DNA of 64,000 bases from Gammaproteobacteria bacterium. GTDB taxonomy: Bacteria; Pseudomonadota; Gammaproteobacteria; JAJPIJ01. A program made the translations under genes and the position numbers. Positions 54,725 to 62,501 of the stretch are shown here, piece by piece. Each line of letters starts with the position of its first letter. Position 1 is the first letter of the stretch. The stretch is taken from positions 111,023 through 175,022 of the forward strand of contig JAJVIQ010000013.1 of NCBI GenBank assembly GCA_022071965.1. Direction: 5' to 3'. The notes below the pieces were generated by a model. The model made no database searches. It saw only the letters and a list, made by a program, of their open reading frames with translations, and was not told the DNA's origin.

Positions 54725-56065
54725 TCACCTGCCGGCGATGGTCATCTGTTCGATCAGCACCGAGCCGGTGCGGATCGCCGTGTTCATCTCCAGATCGCCG
54801 CCGATGGCGACGATGCCCATGAACATGTCCTTGAGGTTGGCCGCGATCGTGACCTCCTCGACCGGATACCGGATCATGCCCTCGTCCACCCAGTAGCCGC
54901 TCGCGCCGCGCGAATAGTCGCCGGTGACGCTGTTGACGCCGAAGCCCATCAGCTCGGTGACCAGCAGCCCGCGGTGCATGCGTCGGATCAGTCCGTTCAG
55001 GTCCTCTGCGCCGTGGCTGAGGCGCCAGTTCGTGATGCCGCTGGCGTTGCCCGTGGACTTCATGCCGAGCCTGCGCGCGGAGTAGCCGCCGAGCAGATAG
55101 CTTCTCAGGATGCCGTTCTCGACGATTTGCCGCGGCTGCGGTGCCACGCCGTCGTCGTCGAAGGGGCGGCTGCCCAGTTCGCGGGGCAGGAACGGCTCCT
55201 CGCGGATCTTCAGCCACGAGGGAAACACCTCGCGTTGCAGGTGATCGACCAGGAAGGAACTTCGGCGATACAGGCTGCCGCCGGAGATCGCGCCGGCGAA
55301 ATGGCCGAACAGCGAGGTGGCGATCCGCGATTCGAAGATGACGGGCGCCGTGGTCGTCGGGATCTTGCGTGCGCCGAGCCGGCGCACGGCGCGTTCCGCC
55401 GCGCGCCGGCCGATTTCCTCCGCCTCGCGCAGTTCCTGCCAGCGGCGCGCGACGCTGTGGTCGTAGTCCTGTTGCATGCCGCCCTCGTCGCTGGCGATGA
55501 CGGCGCAGCTCAGGCGCTGCGCGCTGGCGCGCCAGGCGCCGCAGAAGCCGTTGCTGTTGCCGTAGGCGTGCACGCCGCTGCTGGCGCGCACGCTGGCGCC
55601 CTCGGAGTTGGTGATGCGCCGATCGAAGGCTCGCGCCGCCTGTTCGCAGCGGCGAGCAATCTCGATCGCATGCTCCGGGCTCAGCGCCCAGGGATGGAAG
55701 AGATCGAGCTGCCGCGGCGCGCGCGCCTGCAACTCCGGCTCCACCAGCCCCGCACAGGGGTCCTCGCCGCCGTGACGGGCGATGGCGTGCGCGGCCTCGA
55801 CGGTCTTGCGCAGCGCCTCGGCGCCGAGATCGGTGGTGCTCGCCGAGCCCTTGCGGTGGCCAAGGTAGATCGTGATCTGCAGCGACTTGTCGCGTTGATG
55901 CTGCAGGGTCTCCAGCTCGCCCATGCGCACGGTGACTGACAGGCCGGCGCTCTGGCCGTAGGCGGACTCGGCGGCGGTCGCGCCTGCCGTGCGCGCCAGG
56001 GCGAGGGTGTGCTGTATGACGTCGAGGGCGTGCCGCTCGCTGAATGCCGGATCGTCGTTGCGCAT
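54725..56065 (-). CDS. pmbA: PmbA (TldE) metalloprotease subunit
   Basis: A 446-residue member of the TldD/PmbA family. Landmarks are SVTVRMGELETLQHQRDKSL near the N terminus, a central DEGG-containing stretch, and the C-terminal GDYSRGASGYWVDEG. TldD-PmbA heterodimers degrade unfolded peptides and mature some ribosomally made peptides such as microcins. TldD carries the metal site; PmbA is the non-catalytic partner. No tldD is in the window. ATG at 56065 matches the family start. It diverges from uvrD. Confidence 0.95.
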   Translation of the reverse strand: MRNDDPAFSERHALDVIQHTLALARTAGATAAESAYGQSAGLSVTVRMGELETLQHQRDKSLQITIYLGHRKGSASTTDLGAEALRKTVEAAHAIARHGGEDPCAGLVEPELQARAPRQLDLFHPWALSPEHAIEIARRCEQAARAFDRRITNSEGASVRASSGVHAYGNSNGFCGAWRASAQRLSCAVIASDEGGMQQDYDHSVARRWQELREAEEIGRRAAERAVRRLGARKIPTTTAPVIFESRIATSLFGHFAGAISGGSLYRRSSFLVDHLQREVFPSWLKIREEPFLPRELGSRPFDDDGVAPQPRQIVENGILRSYLLGGYSARRLGMKSTGNASGITNWRLSHGAEDLNGLIRRMHRGLLVTELMGFGVNSVTGDYSRGASGYWVDEGMIRYPVEEVTIAANLKDMFMGIVAIGGDLEMNTAIRTGSVLIEQMTIAGR

Positions 56066-56218
56066 CGCCGGCGATTGTATCAGGCCGCCGGCGAGGCCCG
56101 GCACGCCGAAAAGCTCCCGGGGGGTCTGCACTTGCGGGGCGATCCCGAGGGCGATCGATGCGGATCGGGCCGGGGAAGAGAGCCGCGGCGCGCCCCGCAA
56201 GTGCACGGCGCATTCGGG

Positions 56219-56224
56219 TAGAAT
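56219..56224 (+). promoter_or_regulatory. -10 element immediately before uvrD
   Basis: TAGAAT ends 6 bases before the ATG at 56231, which would give a leaderless mRNA. No clear -35 box is visible. Confidence 0.4.
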
Positions 56225-56230
56225 CCGCCC

Positions 56231-58414
56231 ATGGATGTCTCCCGGATCCTCGATCCTCTGAACGACGCGCAACGCGAGGCCGTGAGCGCCGAGCCGGCAA
56301 ATCTGCTGGTGCTCGCCGGCGCCGGCAGCGGCAAGACGCGCGTGCTCGTGCACCGGGTGGCGTGGTATGTCGCCACCGCGCAGGCGAGTCCGCAGGGCAT
56401 ACTCGCCGTCACCTTCACCAACAAGGCCGCCGCCGAGATGCGCGGACGCATCGAGCAGCTGCTGGCGACGCCCGCTTCCGGCATGTGGGTGGGGACGTTT
56501 CACGGCATCGCGCACCGGCTGCTGCGCGCGCACTCCCGCGAGGCGGGGCTGCCGGAGCACTTCCAGATCCTCGACAGCGACGATCAGCTGCGGACCATAC
56601 GCCGTGTCATCAGGGGCATGGGGCTGGACGACAGCCGCTGGCCGGCGCGCGAGGCGCAGTGGTTCATCAACGCGCGCAAGGAGGAGGGGCTGCGCGCCGA
56701 GAAGGTCGCGGATCACGGCGAGGAGACGCTGGCGCAGATGGTGCGGATCTACCGCGTCTACGAGGAAACCTGCGGGCGCGCCGGCGTGGTCGACTTCACC
56801 GAGCTGCTGCTGCGGTCGCTGGAGCTGTGGCGCAACGACGAGGACCTGCTGCGGCACTACCGGCAGCGATTCCGTCACGTGCTGGTCGACGAGTTCCAGG
56901 ACACCAATTCCATCCAGTACGCCTGGCTGCGCTACCTGGGCGGCTCGCTCGGTCCTGCGGCGGACGCCAACCGCAGCCTGTTCGTGGTCGGCGACGACGA
57001 TCAGTCCATTTACAGCTGGCGGGGCGCGCAGGTCGAGCACATGGAGCGCTTCGCGCGAGACTTCCCGGACGTGCGCATCGTCCGGCTGGAGCAGAACTAC
57101 CGGTCCACCGGCACCATCCTGAAGGCCGCCAACGCGCTCATCCGCCACAACACTAGCCGGCTGGGCAAGGAATTGTGGACCGAGCAGAGCGGCGGGGAGC
57201 CGATACAGCTCTACGGCGCCTTCAACGATCGCGAGGAGGCGCGTTACTGCGTCGATCAGATCGAGCAGTGGCACGCGCGCGGCCGCCAGCTGCGCGAGGT
57301 CGCCATCCTGTACCGCACCAGCGCGCAGTCGCGCCTGTTCGAAGACGCCCTGCGCGATCAGCGCCTTCCCTACCGTGTCTACGGCGGTTTCCGATTCTAC
57401 GAGCGGGCCGAGGTCAAGGACGCGCTCGCCTACCTGCGGCTGGTGGCCAGTCGCGACGACGATGCCGCATTCGAGCGCGTCGTCAACACGCCGATGCGCG
57501 GGATCGGCGACCGCACCATGGACGCCATACGCGCCGCCGCGCGCGGCGAGGCGATCCCGCTGTGGCGCGCCGCGCAGCGACTGATGGCGACCAGGGAGCT
57601 GCCGTCGCGCGCGCTCGGCGCCCTGGCCGAGTTCATGCGCCTCGTCGAATCGGCGGCGCAGGAGGCCGCGGAACTGCCGCTCGGCGAGGCGATGGACGCG
57701 GTCATACGCCGCAGCCGGCTGCCGGAGCACTATCGCAAGGAGAAGGACGGACGCGGCGAGGAGCGCATCGAGAATCTCGATGAGTTGATCACCGCCGCGC
57801 GCGAGTTCGAGACCGGCGATCCGGAGTTCGAGGGCATGACGCCGGTGCAGGCATTCCTCGCGCGCGCCGCGCTGGAGTCCGGCGAGGGCCAGGCCGGGGC
57901 GCACGAGGACTGCGTGCAGCTCATGACGCTGCACTCGGCCAAGGGCCTGGAGTTCCCGCTCGTCTTCCTGGTCGGCATGGAGGAAGGCCTGTTCCCGCAC
58001 CAGCGCTCCAGCGAGGACCCCGCGCAGCTCGAAGAGGAGCGGCGCCTGTGCTACGTGGGCATCACCCGCGCGCGCGAGCGGCTGGCCATGACGCACGCGG
58101 AAAGCCGCCGCCTGCACGGTACCGATCTCTACCCGCGGCCGTCGCGTTTCATCTCCGAGCTGCCCGCTGCCCTGATCAGCGAAGTGCGCATGGGCGGCAG
58201 CGTCAGCGTGCCGCGCTACGACGTCCATCGCGGCGCCGGGGAGGATCGCGGCGCCCTGCTCAGGCTCGGCCAGCGCGTGCGGCACGCGAGCTTCGGCGAT
58301 GGCGTCGTACTGCGGGTCGAGGGGCAGGGCGCGCACATGGTCGTACAGGTCAATTTCGAGGCGGGCGGCACCAAGCGCCTGCTCGCCGCGCAGGCCAATC
58401 TCGTCTCCGTCTGA
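56231..58414 (+). CDS. uvrD: DNA helicase II UvrD
   Basis: A 727-residue superfamily 1 helicase. Motifs in order: LNDAQREAV (Q motif), AGAGSGKTRVL (Walker A, about 32-40), TFTNKAA, DEFQDTN (motif II), DDDQSIYSWRGA (motif III), EQNYRSTGTI (motif IV), TLHSAKGLEFP and YVGITRARERL (motifs V-VI). The C-terminal tail has a Tudor-like element (GQRVRHASFGDGVVL) that binds RNA polymerase in other UvrD proteins. It unwinds DNA in mismatch and nucleotide excision repair. 'ILDPLNDAQ' at the N terminus supports the ATG at 56231. Confidence 0.96.
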   Translation: MDVSRILDPLNDAQREAVSAEPANLLVLAGAGSGKTRVLVHRVAWYVATAQASPQGILAVTFTNKAAAEMRGRIEQLLATPASGMWVGTFHGIAHRLLRAHSREAGLPEHFQILDSDDQLRTIRRVIRGMGLDDSRWPAREAQWFINARKEEGLRAEKVADHGEETLAQMVRIYRVYEETCGRAGVVDFTELLLRSLELWRNDEDLLRHYRQRFRHVLVDEFQDTNSIQYAWLRYLGGSLGPAADANRSLFVVGDDDQSIYSWRGAQVEHMERFARDFPDVRIVRLEQNYRSTGTILKAANALIRHNTSRLGKELWTEQSGGEPIQLYGAFNDREEARYCVDQIEQWHARGRQLREVAILYRTSAQSRLFEDALRDQRLPYRVYGGFRFYERAEVKDALAYLRLVASRDDDAAFERVVNTPMRGIGDRTMDAIRAAARGEAIPLWRAAQRLMATRELPSRALGALAEFMRLVESAAQEAAELPLGEAMDAVIRRSRLPEHYRKEKDGRGEERIENLDELITAAREFETGDPEFEGMTPVQAFLARAALESGEGQAGAHEDCVQLMTLHSAKGLEFPLVFLVGMEEGLFPHQRSSEDPAQLEEERRLCYVGITRARERLAMTHAESRRLHGTDLYPRPSRFISELPAALISEVRMGGSVSVPRYDVHRGAGEDRGALLRLGQRVRHASFGDGVVLRVEGQGAHMVVQVNFEAGGTKRLLAAQANLVSV

Positions 58415-58745
58415 TCCACCGCCGCCGCGGCGCCGCGCCGTCCGTGGCACGGCATGACCGATCCCCTGCCCTCCCGGCACTGCCCCGCGACCGTACCCGC
58501 CGCCGCGTCGTGCGCCTGGCGACGCCGGAATACGCCCGCCCGGTCCGGCCGCGCGGACGCACACGTCAACGCGCCAGGGTCAGGATCGAGCCGATGGTGA
58601 CCGTGAGTCCCGTCATCGCCCCGCCACTCGGCCGCCCGCGGCCGTCGGGGGATGATGGTCGACCGCTCGCGCGGGGGGCAGTGGGAAGGCGCGATGAAGA
58701 GACCGTGAGCGAGGGGTGCGGCTCACCGTTCACGGCGCCGCAAAC
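58415..58745. other. Non-coding stretch between uvrD and the cytochrome operon
   Basis: About 330 bases without a supportable gene; long open frames here continue out of uvrD's shadow frames. The stretch ends in the strong cytochrome-operon hairpin. Confidence 0.5.
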
Positions 58746-58774
58746 GGCTGGGGCGGCACGCGGCCGCCCCAGCC
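58746..58774 (-). terminator. Terminator-like hairpin of the cytochrome operon
   Basis: GGCTGGGGCGGC and GCCGCCCCAGCC form a perfect 12-bp stem with a 5-base loop, 19 bases beyond the stop codon of the last cytochrome gene. Only a short T-run (GTTTG) follows on the minus strand. It could also stop plus-strand transcription from uvrD. Confidence 0.65.
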
Positions 58775-58793
58775 AGGAATTACCGCACAGGGA

Positions 58794-59333
58794 TTACTTG
58801 GCCGCGCTGACCATGTAATCGACGGCCGCCATGACATCCGCGTCCGGCAGATCGGTGCGGCCACCCTTCGGCGGCATCATGCCCGTCTTGCCCGTGTATC
58901 CCTTGATGGAGTGCTCATGCAGCAGGTCCATGCCCTGGGCGATGCGCGGTTCCCAGGCGGCCTTGTCGCCGAACTTGGGCGCCCCGGCGATGCCGCCGGC
59001 ATGGCAGGCCATGCAGACGGTGTCGTAGATCTGCTTGCCCTTGCCGCCGCTATCGGCCGCGGCGGTCGCCGCCGCCGGCGCCTCTGCAGCCGGGGCAGCG
59101 GCCTCGGCCGGGGCTGCTTCAGCCGCCGGCGCCTCTGCAGCCGGGGCAGCGGCCTCGGCCGGGGCTGTTTCAGCCGCCGGCGCCGCCTCGGCCGGAGCAG
59201 CGGGCGCCTCTGCAGCCGGGGCAGCCGCCGATTCAGCGGGCGCCTGAGCGGCCTCTTCCTTCTTGCCACATCCGCCCAGGGCCAACACGGCGGCAACGGC
59301 GGCGATCCACAGTACACGTACATTGTTTTGCAT
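58794..59333 (-). CDS. Lipoprotein-like monohaem cytochrome c5
   Basis: A 179-residue cytochrome. The signal peptide ends in the lipobox LGGC (Cys22), so it is probably lipid-anchored. A long Ala/Pro/Glu-rich linker (about residues 30-95) holds two exact 17-residue repeats. The haem domain has Cys107-x-x-Cys110-His111 (CMACH) and the distal axial Met in TGMMPPKGG. Its haem domain is nearly identical to the second haem domain of the upstream gene. It would carry electrons in the periplasm to or from a membrane complex. Confidence 0.93.
   Translation of the reverse strand: MQNNVRVLWIAAVAAVLALGGCGKKEEAAQAPAESAAAPAAEAPAAPAEAAPAAETAPAEAAAPAAEAPAAEAAPAEAAAPAAEAPAAATAAADSGGKGKQIYDTVCMACHAGGIAGAPKFGDKAAWEPRIAQGMDLLHEHSIKGYTGKTGMMPPKGGRTDLPDADVMAAVDYMVSAAK
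59071..59172. repeat. Two tandem 51-bp in-frame repeats in the cytochrome linker
   Basis: Copies at 59071-59121 and 59122-59172 differ at one base (c to t near their ends). Each encodes 17 residues of the Ala/Pro/Glu linker. A partial, diverged third copy follows. Confidence 0.95.
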
Positions 59334-59362
59334 GGCTGTTTTCTCCAGACGGTTGGGAAGGA

Positions 59363-60295
59363 TCACTTGGCGGCACTGACCATGTAGTCGACGGCCGCCT
59401 TGACATCATCATCGGGAAGATCGGCGCGGCCACCCTTCGGCGGCATCATGCCCGTTTTACCCATGTAGCCCTTGATGGAGTGCTCGTGCAGCAGGTCCAT
59501 GCCCTGGGCGATGCGTGGTTCCCAGGCGGCCTTGTCGCCGAACATGGGCGCGCCGGCCACGCCGGCGGCGTGGCAGGCCATACAGACGGTGTCGTAGATC
59601 TGCTTGCCCTTGTCACCGCCGCCGGCCGCGACTGCCGCCGCCGGCGCCTCTGGAGCCGGGGCAGCAGCCTGGGCCGGGGGTGCTTCAGCCGCTGGCGTCG
59701 CCCCGGCGGCGGGGGCTTCCGTCGGCGTCGCCTCGGCCGCTGCCCCGGCAGCCGGGGCAGCGGCCCCTGCAGCAGCGGGCGCGGCACGCGCCGGACCGCC
59801 GCTCTCGGCGAGCATGTAATCCACGGCCGCCCTGACCGCGTCGTCGGACAGGTCCGTCCTGCCGCCCCTGGCCGGCATCACGCCGGTGCCACCCTGAAAG
59901 CCGTCGATCGCGTGCTTGTGCAGCACGTCCATGCCCTGGGCGATACGCGGCTCCCAGGCCACCTTGTCGCCCAACTTCGGCGCGCCGGCCACGCCGGCGC
60001 CGTGGCAGGCCATGCAGACGGTGTCGTAGGTCTGTTTTCCGACGTCGCCCGTCGCCGCGCCGGCGGCAGCGACCGCAGGAGGTGCCTCGTTGACCACCTT
60101 GGGCGGCGGGTTGTCTACCGTATATACCGCGCCGACCGGCTCTATGCGCTTGGCGATTACCGCGGCGCCGCTGTCGTGGGGCACCAGCGTGGCGATCTCG
60201 CGCGCCATGAACGAGGCGAAGACGCCGAAGGTCGCCAGCGCGACGAGGGTGAGAGAGAAAATGCGGAAGAACTGGCGGTCTTGCTGCTCACTCAT
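59363..60295 (-). CDS. Membrane-anchored dihaem cytochrome c5-type protein
   Basis: A 310-residue protein. One N-terminal transmembrane helix (FSLTLVALATFGVFASFMA) is followed by a Pro-rich stretch, haem domain one (Cys94-x-x-Cys97-His98), an Ala/Pro-rich linker of about 65 residues, and haem domain two (Cys238-x-x-Cys241-His242). Each domain has its distal Met, in TGVMPARGG and TGMMPPKGG. It starts 8 bases inside the upstream 57-codon gene, whose N-terminal half is its paralogue, and lies 29 bases before the monohaem cytochrome gene. Confidence 0.94.
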   Translation of the reverse strand: MSEQQDRQFFRIFSLTLVALATFGVFASFMAREIATLVPHDSGAAVIAKRIEPVGAVYTVDNPPPKVVNEAPPAVAAAGAATGDVGKQTYDTVCMACHGAGVAGAPKLGDKVAWEPRIAQGMDVLHKHAIDGFQGGTGVMPARGGRTDLSDDAVRAAVDYMLAESGGPARAAPAAAGAAAPAAGAAAEATPTEAPAAGATPAAEAPPAQAAAPAPEAPAAAVAAGGGDKGKQIYDTVCMACHAAGVAGAPMFGDKAAWEPRIAQGMDLLHEHSIKGYMGKTGMMPPKGGRADLPDDDVKAAVDYMVSAAK

Positions 60296-60461
60296 GCGTT
60301 GTTTCCGTTGCCGCGGCCGGCTGCCCTGCTACCGACGCGTCGGTTTGTGCCAGGTTCCCGAAGTGCCGGCCCATGATCGCGGCGAAGATGCCGATAGCCG
60401 TGAGCGCAACGAGAACGAGGGTGAAGTTTCTGAAAAAAATCGCATCTTGCTCTTGACTCAT
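60288..60461 (-). CDS. 57-residue single-span membrane protein at the head of the cytochrome operon
   Basis: A short gene: MSQEQDAIFFRNFTLVLVA begins it, followed by a hydrophobic helix to about residue 30 and a polar tail ending in ATETTHE. The first 30 residues are clearly related to the N terminus of the downstream dihaem protein (MSEQQDRQFFRIFSLTLVA). A GGGGGAG ribosome binding site lies upstream, and the end overlaps the next start by 8 bases. It has no haem motif. It may be an assembly or anchoring subunit. Confidence 0.85.
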   Translation of the reverse strand: MSQEQDAIFFRNFTLVLVALTAIGIFAAIMGRHFGNLAQTDASVAGQPAAATETTHE

Positions 60462-60546
60462 GTCTCCCCCAGCGACTTATTGGTCTTGTCGATTCCTGCC
60501 CCGACTCTGGGTGCGGCGCGCCGTCGGCATCCATCTGCCTGTGGCG

Positions 60547-60552
60547 ATTATA
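60547..60552 (-). promoter_or_regulatory. -10 element of the cytochrome operon
   Basis: TATAAT on the minus strand inside a locally AT-rich patch (60546-60562). It would place the transcription start near 60540, about 80 bases before the small membrane gene. The -35 region is poor. Confidence 0.5.
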
Positions 60553-60797
60553 TATGTAAATCAGGATGGTTCAGCGCCCCGTTGCCCTTTGGCACGGCCG
60601 ATCCGGCGGGCTTGACAGGGATTGGACCTCAAAGGCGGCAGGCGCTAACCTGACGGCGGCCGTGCGGCGGACGGATCGCCACTATCCGAAGAGGTGCTGC
60701 CCCAGGAGTCGCATGGTCGCCGGAGCGGCAGCCGTGGCCCTATCGGATGGACACGGCGTCCGTAGACGCGGGTCATGCGCGAGGCGGGCCCCTCGGC

Positions 60798-60803
60798 TAG
60801 AAT
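60798..60803 (+). promoter_or_regulatory. -10 element of the tRNA-Arg gene
   Basis: TAGAAT, 16 bases before the first base of the mature tRNA. The -35 region is not clear. Confidence 0.4.
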
Positions 60804-60819
60804 TCGTTTTCGCAGCAAC

Positions 60820-60896
60820 GCGCTCGTAGCTCAGATGGATAGAGTACAGCCCTCCGAAGGCTGGGGTCGTGGGTTCGAATCCCGCCGAGCGCGCCA
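60820..60896 (+). tRNA. tRNA-Arg (anticodon CCG)
   Basis: A 77-base tRNA with CCA encoded. The acceptor arms GCGCTCG and CGAGCGC pair fully. The D arm is GCTC-GAGT, and the anticodon stem CAGCC-GGCTG encloses the loop CTCCGAA, so the anticodon CCG lies at 60854-60856 and reads CGG codons. The T arm GTGGG-TTCGAAT-CCCGC is standard. Confidence 0.97.
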
Positions 60897-60957
60897 TCTT
60901 CCGAAAGACTCGTGAAACCGCCTGGCCGGCAGCCGGAGAGCGGGGCCCCGGCCTCCC

Positions 60958-61695
60958 TCAACGCAGCGCTTCCTCCTGCCACAAGGTGCGTTTCATCTCC
61001 CGGAACTCTTGCGAATCCGCCGGCGCACGCGAGGCCCGGGGGCGGCCGGCGAGCAGCTCCTGCAGTGCCTCCACGCGATGGCGGTACTGGAAGTGGGCGG
61101 CGCTGCCACTGTGGGCCATGCGCATGGCGAGCTCCAGCGCGTGACGCGGATCGTAGCCGGCGCGGTCGAGCACGATGGTGGCGATGCGATCCGCCTCGCG
61201 CTCCTTCTCCGGATCCACGATCGCCGTCAGGGCGCCGACTCGGCTGCGGGTGGCGTTCTCTTCCCCGCTGCCGCCGAACAGGCCGCCCCAGAATCCGCGT
61301 TTGCGCGCGGACGTACAGAAGTGTCCGGCGAGGTGGTGTCCGAACTCATGCGCGATGACGGCCGCCAGCTCGCCCTCGTTGGCGACAAAACGGAGCATGC
61401 CCTCGGTGAGGAAGATGTGGCCATCGCCGATCGAGAAGGCGTTGAGCTTGGAGTCGCGCACGATGTGCACGCGCCAAATCCTGCCGGATCCGGCCGTGTA
61501 GCGCCCCAGGCGTGCCGCGACGTACTGCGCGCCCTGCTCGACGCGATCCCCGGTCGGCCGCAGCGGCCATTGGCGATGGATCTGGCCGAGCGTCGTGGCG
61601 GCGCGCCGCACCTCCGCCTCGCAGCGCGCCGTCTGCGCCCACGCTGGCGAGACAAGACAGAGCCACAGGAGCGCGGCGGTGAGCAGACGATTCAT
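60958..61695 (-). CDS. Secreted M48 family metalloprotease
   Basis: A 245-residue protein with a signal peptide (LLTAALLWLCLVSPAWA) and the M48 peptidase domain. The zinc motif is His116-Glu117-Phe-Gly-His120, followed by His121, and the third ligand Glu lies in EREADRIA. The short length and secretion signal resemble YggG/LoiP or the catalytic part of BepA-type envelope proteases. It probably degrades misfolded outer-membrane or periplasmic proteins. Its 3' end faces the tRNA. Confidence 0.93.
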   Translation of the reverse strand: MNRLLTAALLWLCLVSPAWAQTARCEAEVRRAATTLGQIHRQWPLRPTGDRVEQGAQYVAARLGRYTAGSGRIWRVHIVRDSKLNAFSIGDGHIFLTEGMLRFVANEGELAAVIAHEFGHHLAGHFCTSARKRGFWGGLFGGSGEENATRSRVGALTAIVDPEKEREADRIATIVLDRAGYDPRHALELAMRMAHSGSAAHFQYRHRVEALQELLAGRPRASRAPADSQEFREMKRTLWQEEALR

Positions 61696-61828
61696 CGCAG
61701 GCGTGTGCCCCTTGGCCGTGGCGCAGCGCGCCCGGCAAGCCGGCGCCGGCCGCCCGCAAACGAAACGGGCGGCGGGGACATTGCTGTCCGCGCCGCCCCC
61801 GGTGCCGGCACCGTGACGTCCGTCGGGA

Positions 61829-62446
61829 TCAGGCCTTGACGACGAAGGTCGATTGCGCAGTGTCGTAGGTGCTGCCGGCGGAGACGTTGTGCTCGATGAC
61901 GTAGGTCCCGGGAGCGGCCTCCGCGGGGATGTTGACCGGCAGTTTGATGGTGTAGCCGCCGGAGGCCTTCGGCACCGGCTGGCCCTTGAACTCCATGACC
62001 TTCTCACCGTCCTTCATCAGCACGCTGCTGGCCGTCACGCTCGCCTGCGACATGCTCTGCGGCAGCGCCAGCGAGTAGTCGGTGACCACGTCCACGACCC
62101 CGCCCGGTGCGACCACCTGCGGCGAGGAGGTCGCCGAATTGATGTTCACGAACACGCTGTCGGAGGGCGCCGAGTAGCCGTACAACTGCTGATCCTGCAC
62201 GGTGCTGCGCGAGGAGATCTCCTGCGCCTCGATCGCCTTGCCGGTGACCCAGCCCAGCGCCGCGCCGCTGGCCGCGCCGATGGCGGCCCATTGCCAGCCG
62301 CCCAGCAGGCCGCCAACCAGTGCGCCGACGGCCGCGCCGCCGACAGTGGAGGTCTCGGTGGTCGAGTAGCTGCCACCGGTGCAACCCGTCAGCACGACAC
62401 AGGAAAGGGTGACGCCGACCACTGCTGCCTTCGAACGAGTCTTCAT
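61829..62446 (-). CDS. Lipoprotein with a glycine-zipper segment
   Basis: A 205-residue lipoprotein; lipobox LTGC. After a Thr/Ser-rich start comes a glycine-zipper segment (GGAAVGALVGGLLGGWQWAAIGAASGAALGW region, about 36-67) and then a beta-rich domain of about 130 residues (NIPAEAAPGTYVIEHNV). The sequence of the beta domain suggests an immunoglobulin-like fold, but I do not recognise a named family. It lies between the M48 protease and the von Willebrand A gene, all on the minus strand. Confidence 0.8.
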   Translation of the reverse strand: MKTRSKAAVVGVTLSCVVLTGCTGGSYSTTETSTVGGAAVGALVGGLLGGWQWAAIGAASGAALGWVTGKAIEAQEISSRSTVQDQQLYGYSAPSDSVFVNINSATSSPQVVAPGGVVDVVTDYSLALPQSMSQASVTASSVLMKDGEKVMEFKGQPVPKASGGYTIKLPVNIPAEAAPGTYVIEHNVSAGSTYDTAQSTFVVKA

Positions 62447-62501
62447 GATGATCTCCTTATGTGAGCTTCAATGGGTTGGTAATGCCGTTTCGCGATCCGA
62501 T

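Larger units (their letters stand above)
60462..60819. other. Non-coding stretch between the cytochrome operon and tRNA-Arg
   Basis: About 360 bases holding the cytochrome-operon promoter region (60540-60575) and the tRNA promoter. No protein gene is supported; apparent minus-strand frames near 60680-60980 read through the tRNA in antisense. Confidence 0.55.

Noticed and set aside
54725..58564. A 1279-codon minus-strand open frame covering pmbA and running antisense through uvrD
   Set aside because: Only the pmbA part is real. The rest is the high-GC shadow of uvrD, which has every helicase motif on the other strand.
60682..60982. Minus-strand open frames over tRNA-Arg, reading GFEPTTPAFGGLYS-type sequence
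   Set aside because: This is the well-known false protein produced by translating a tRNA gene in antisense; the tRNA fold is clear.
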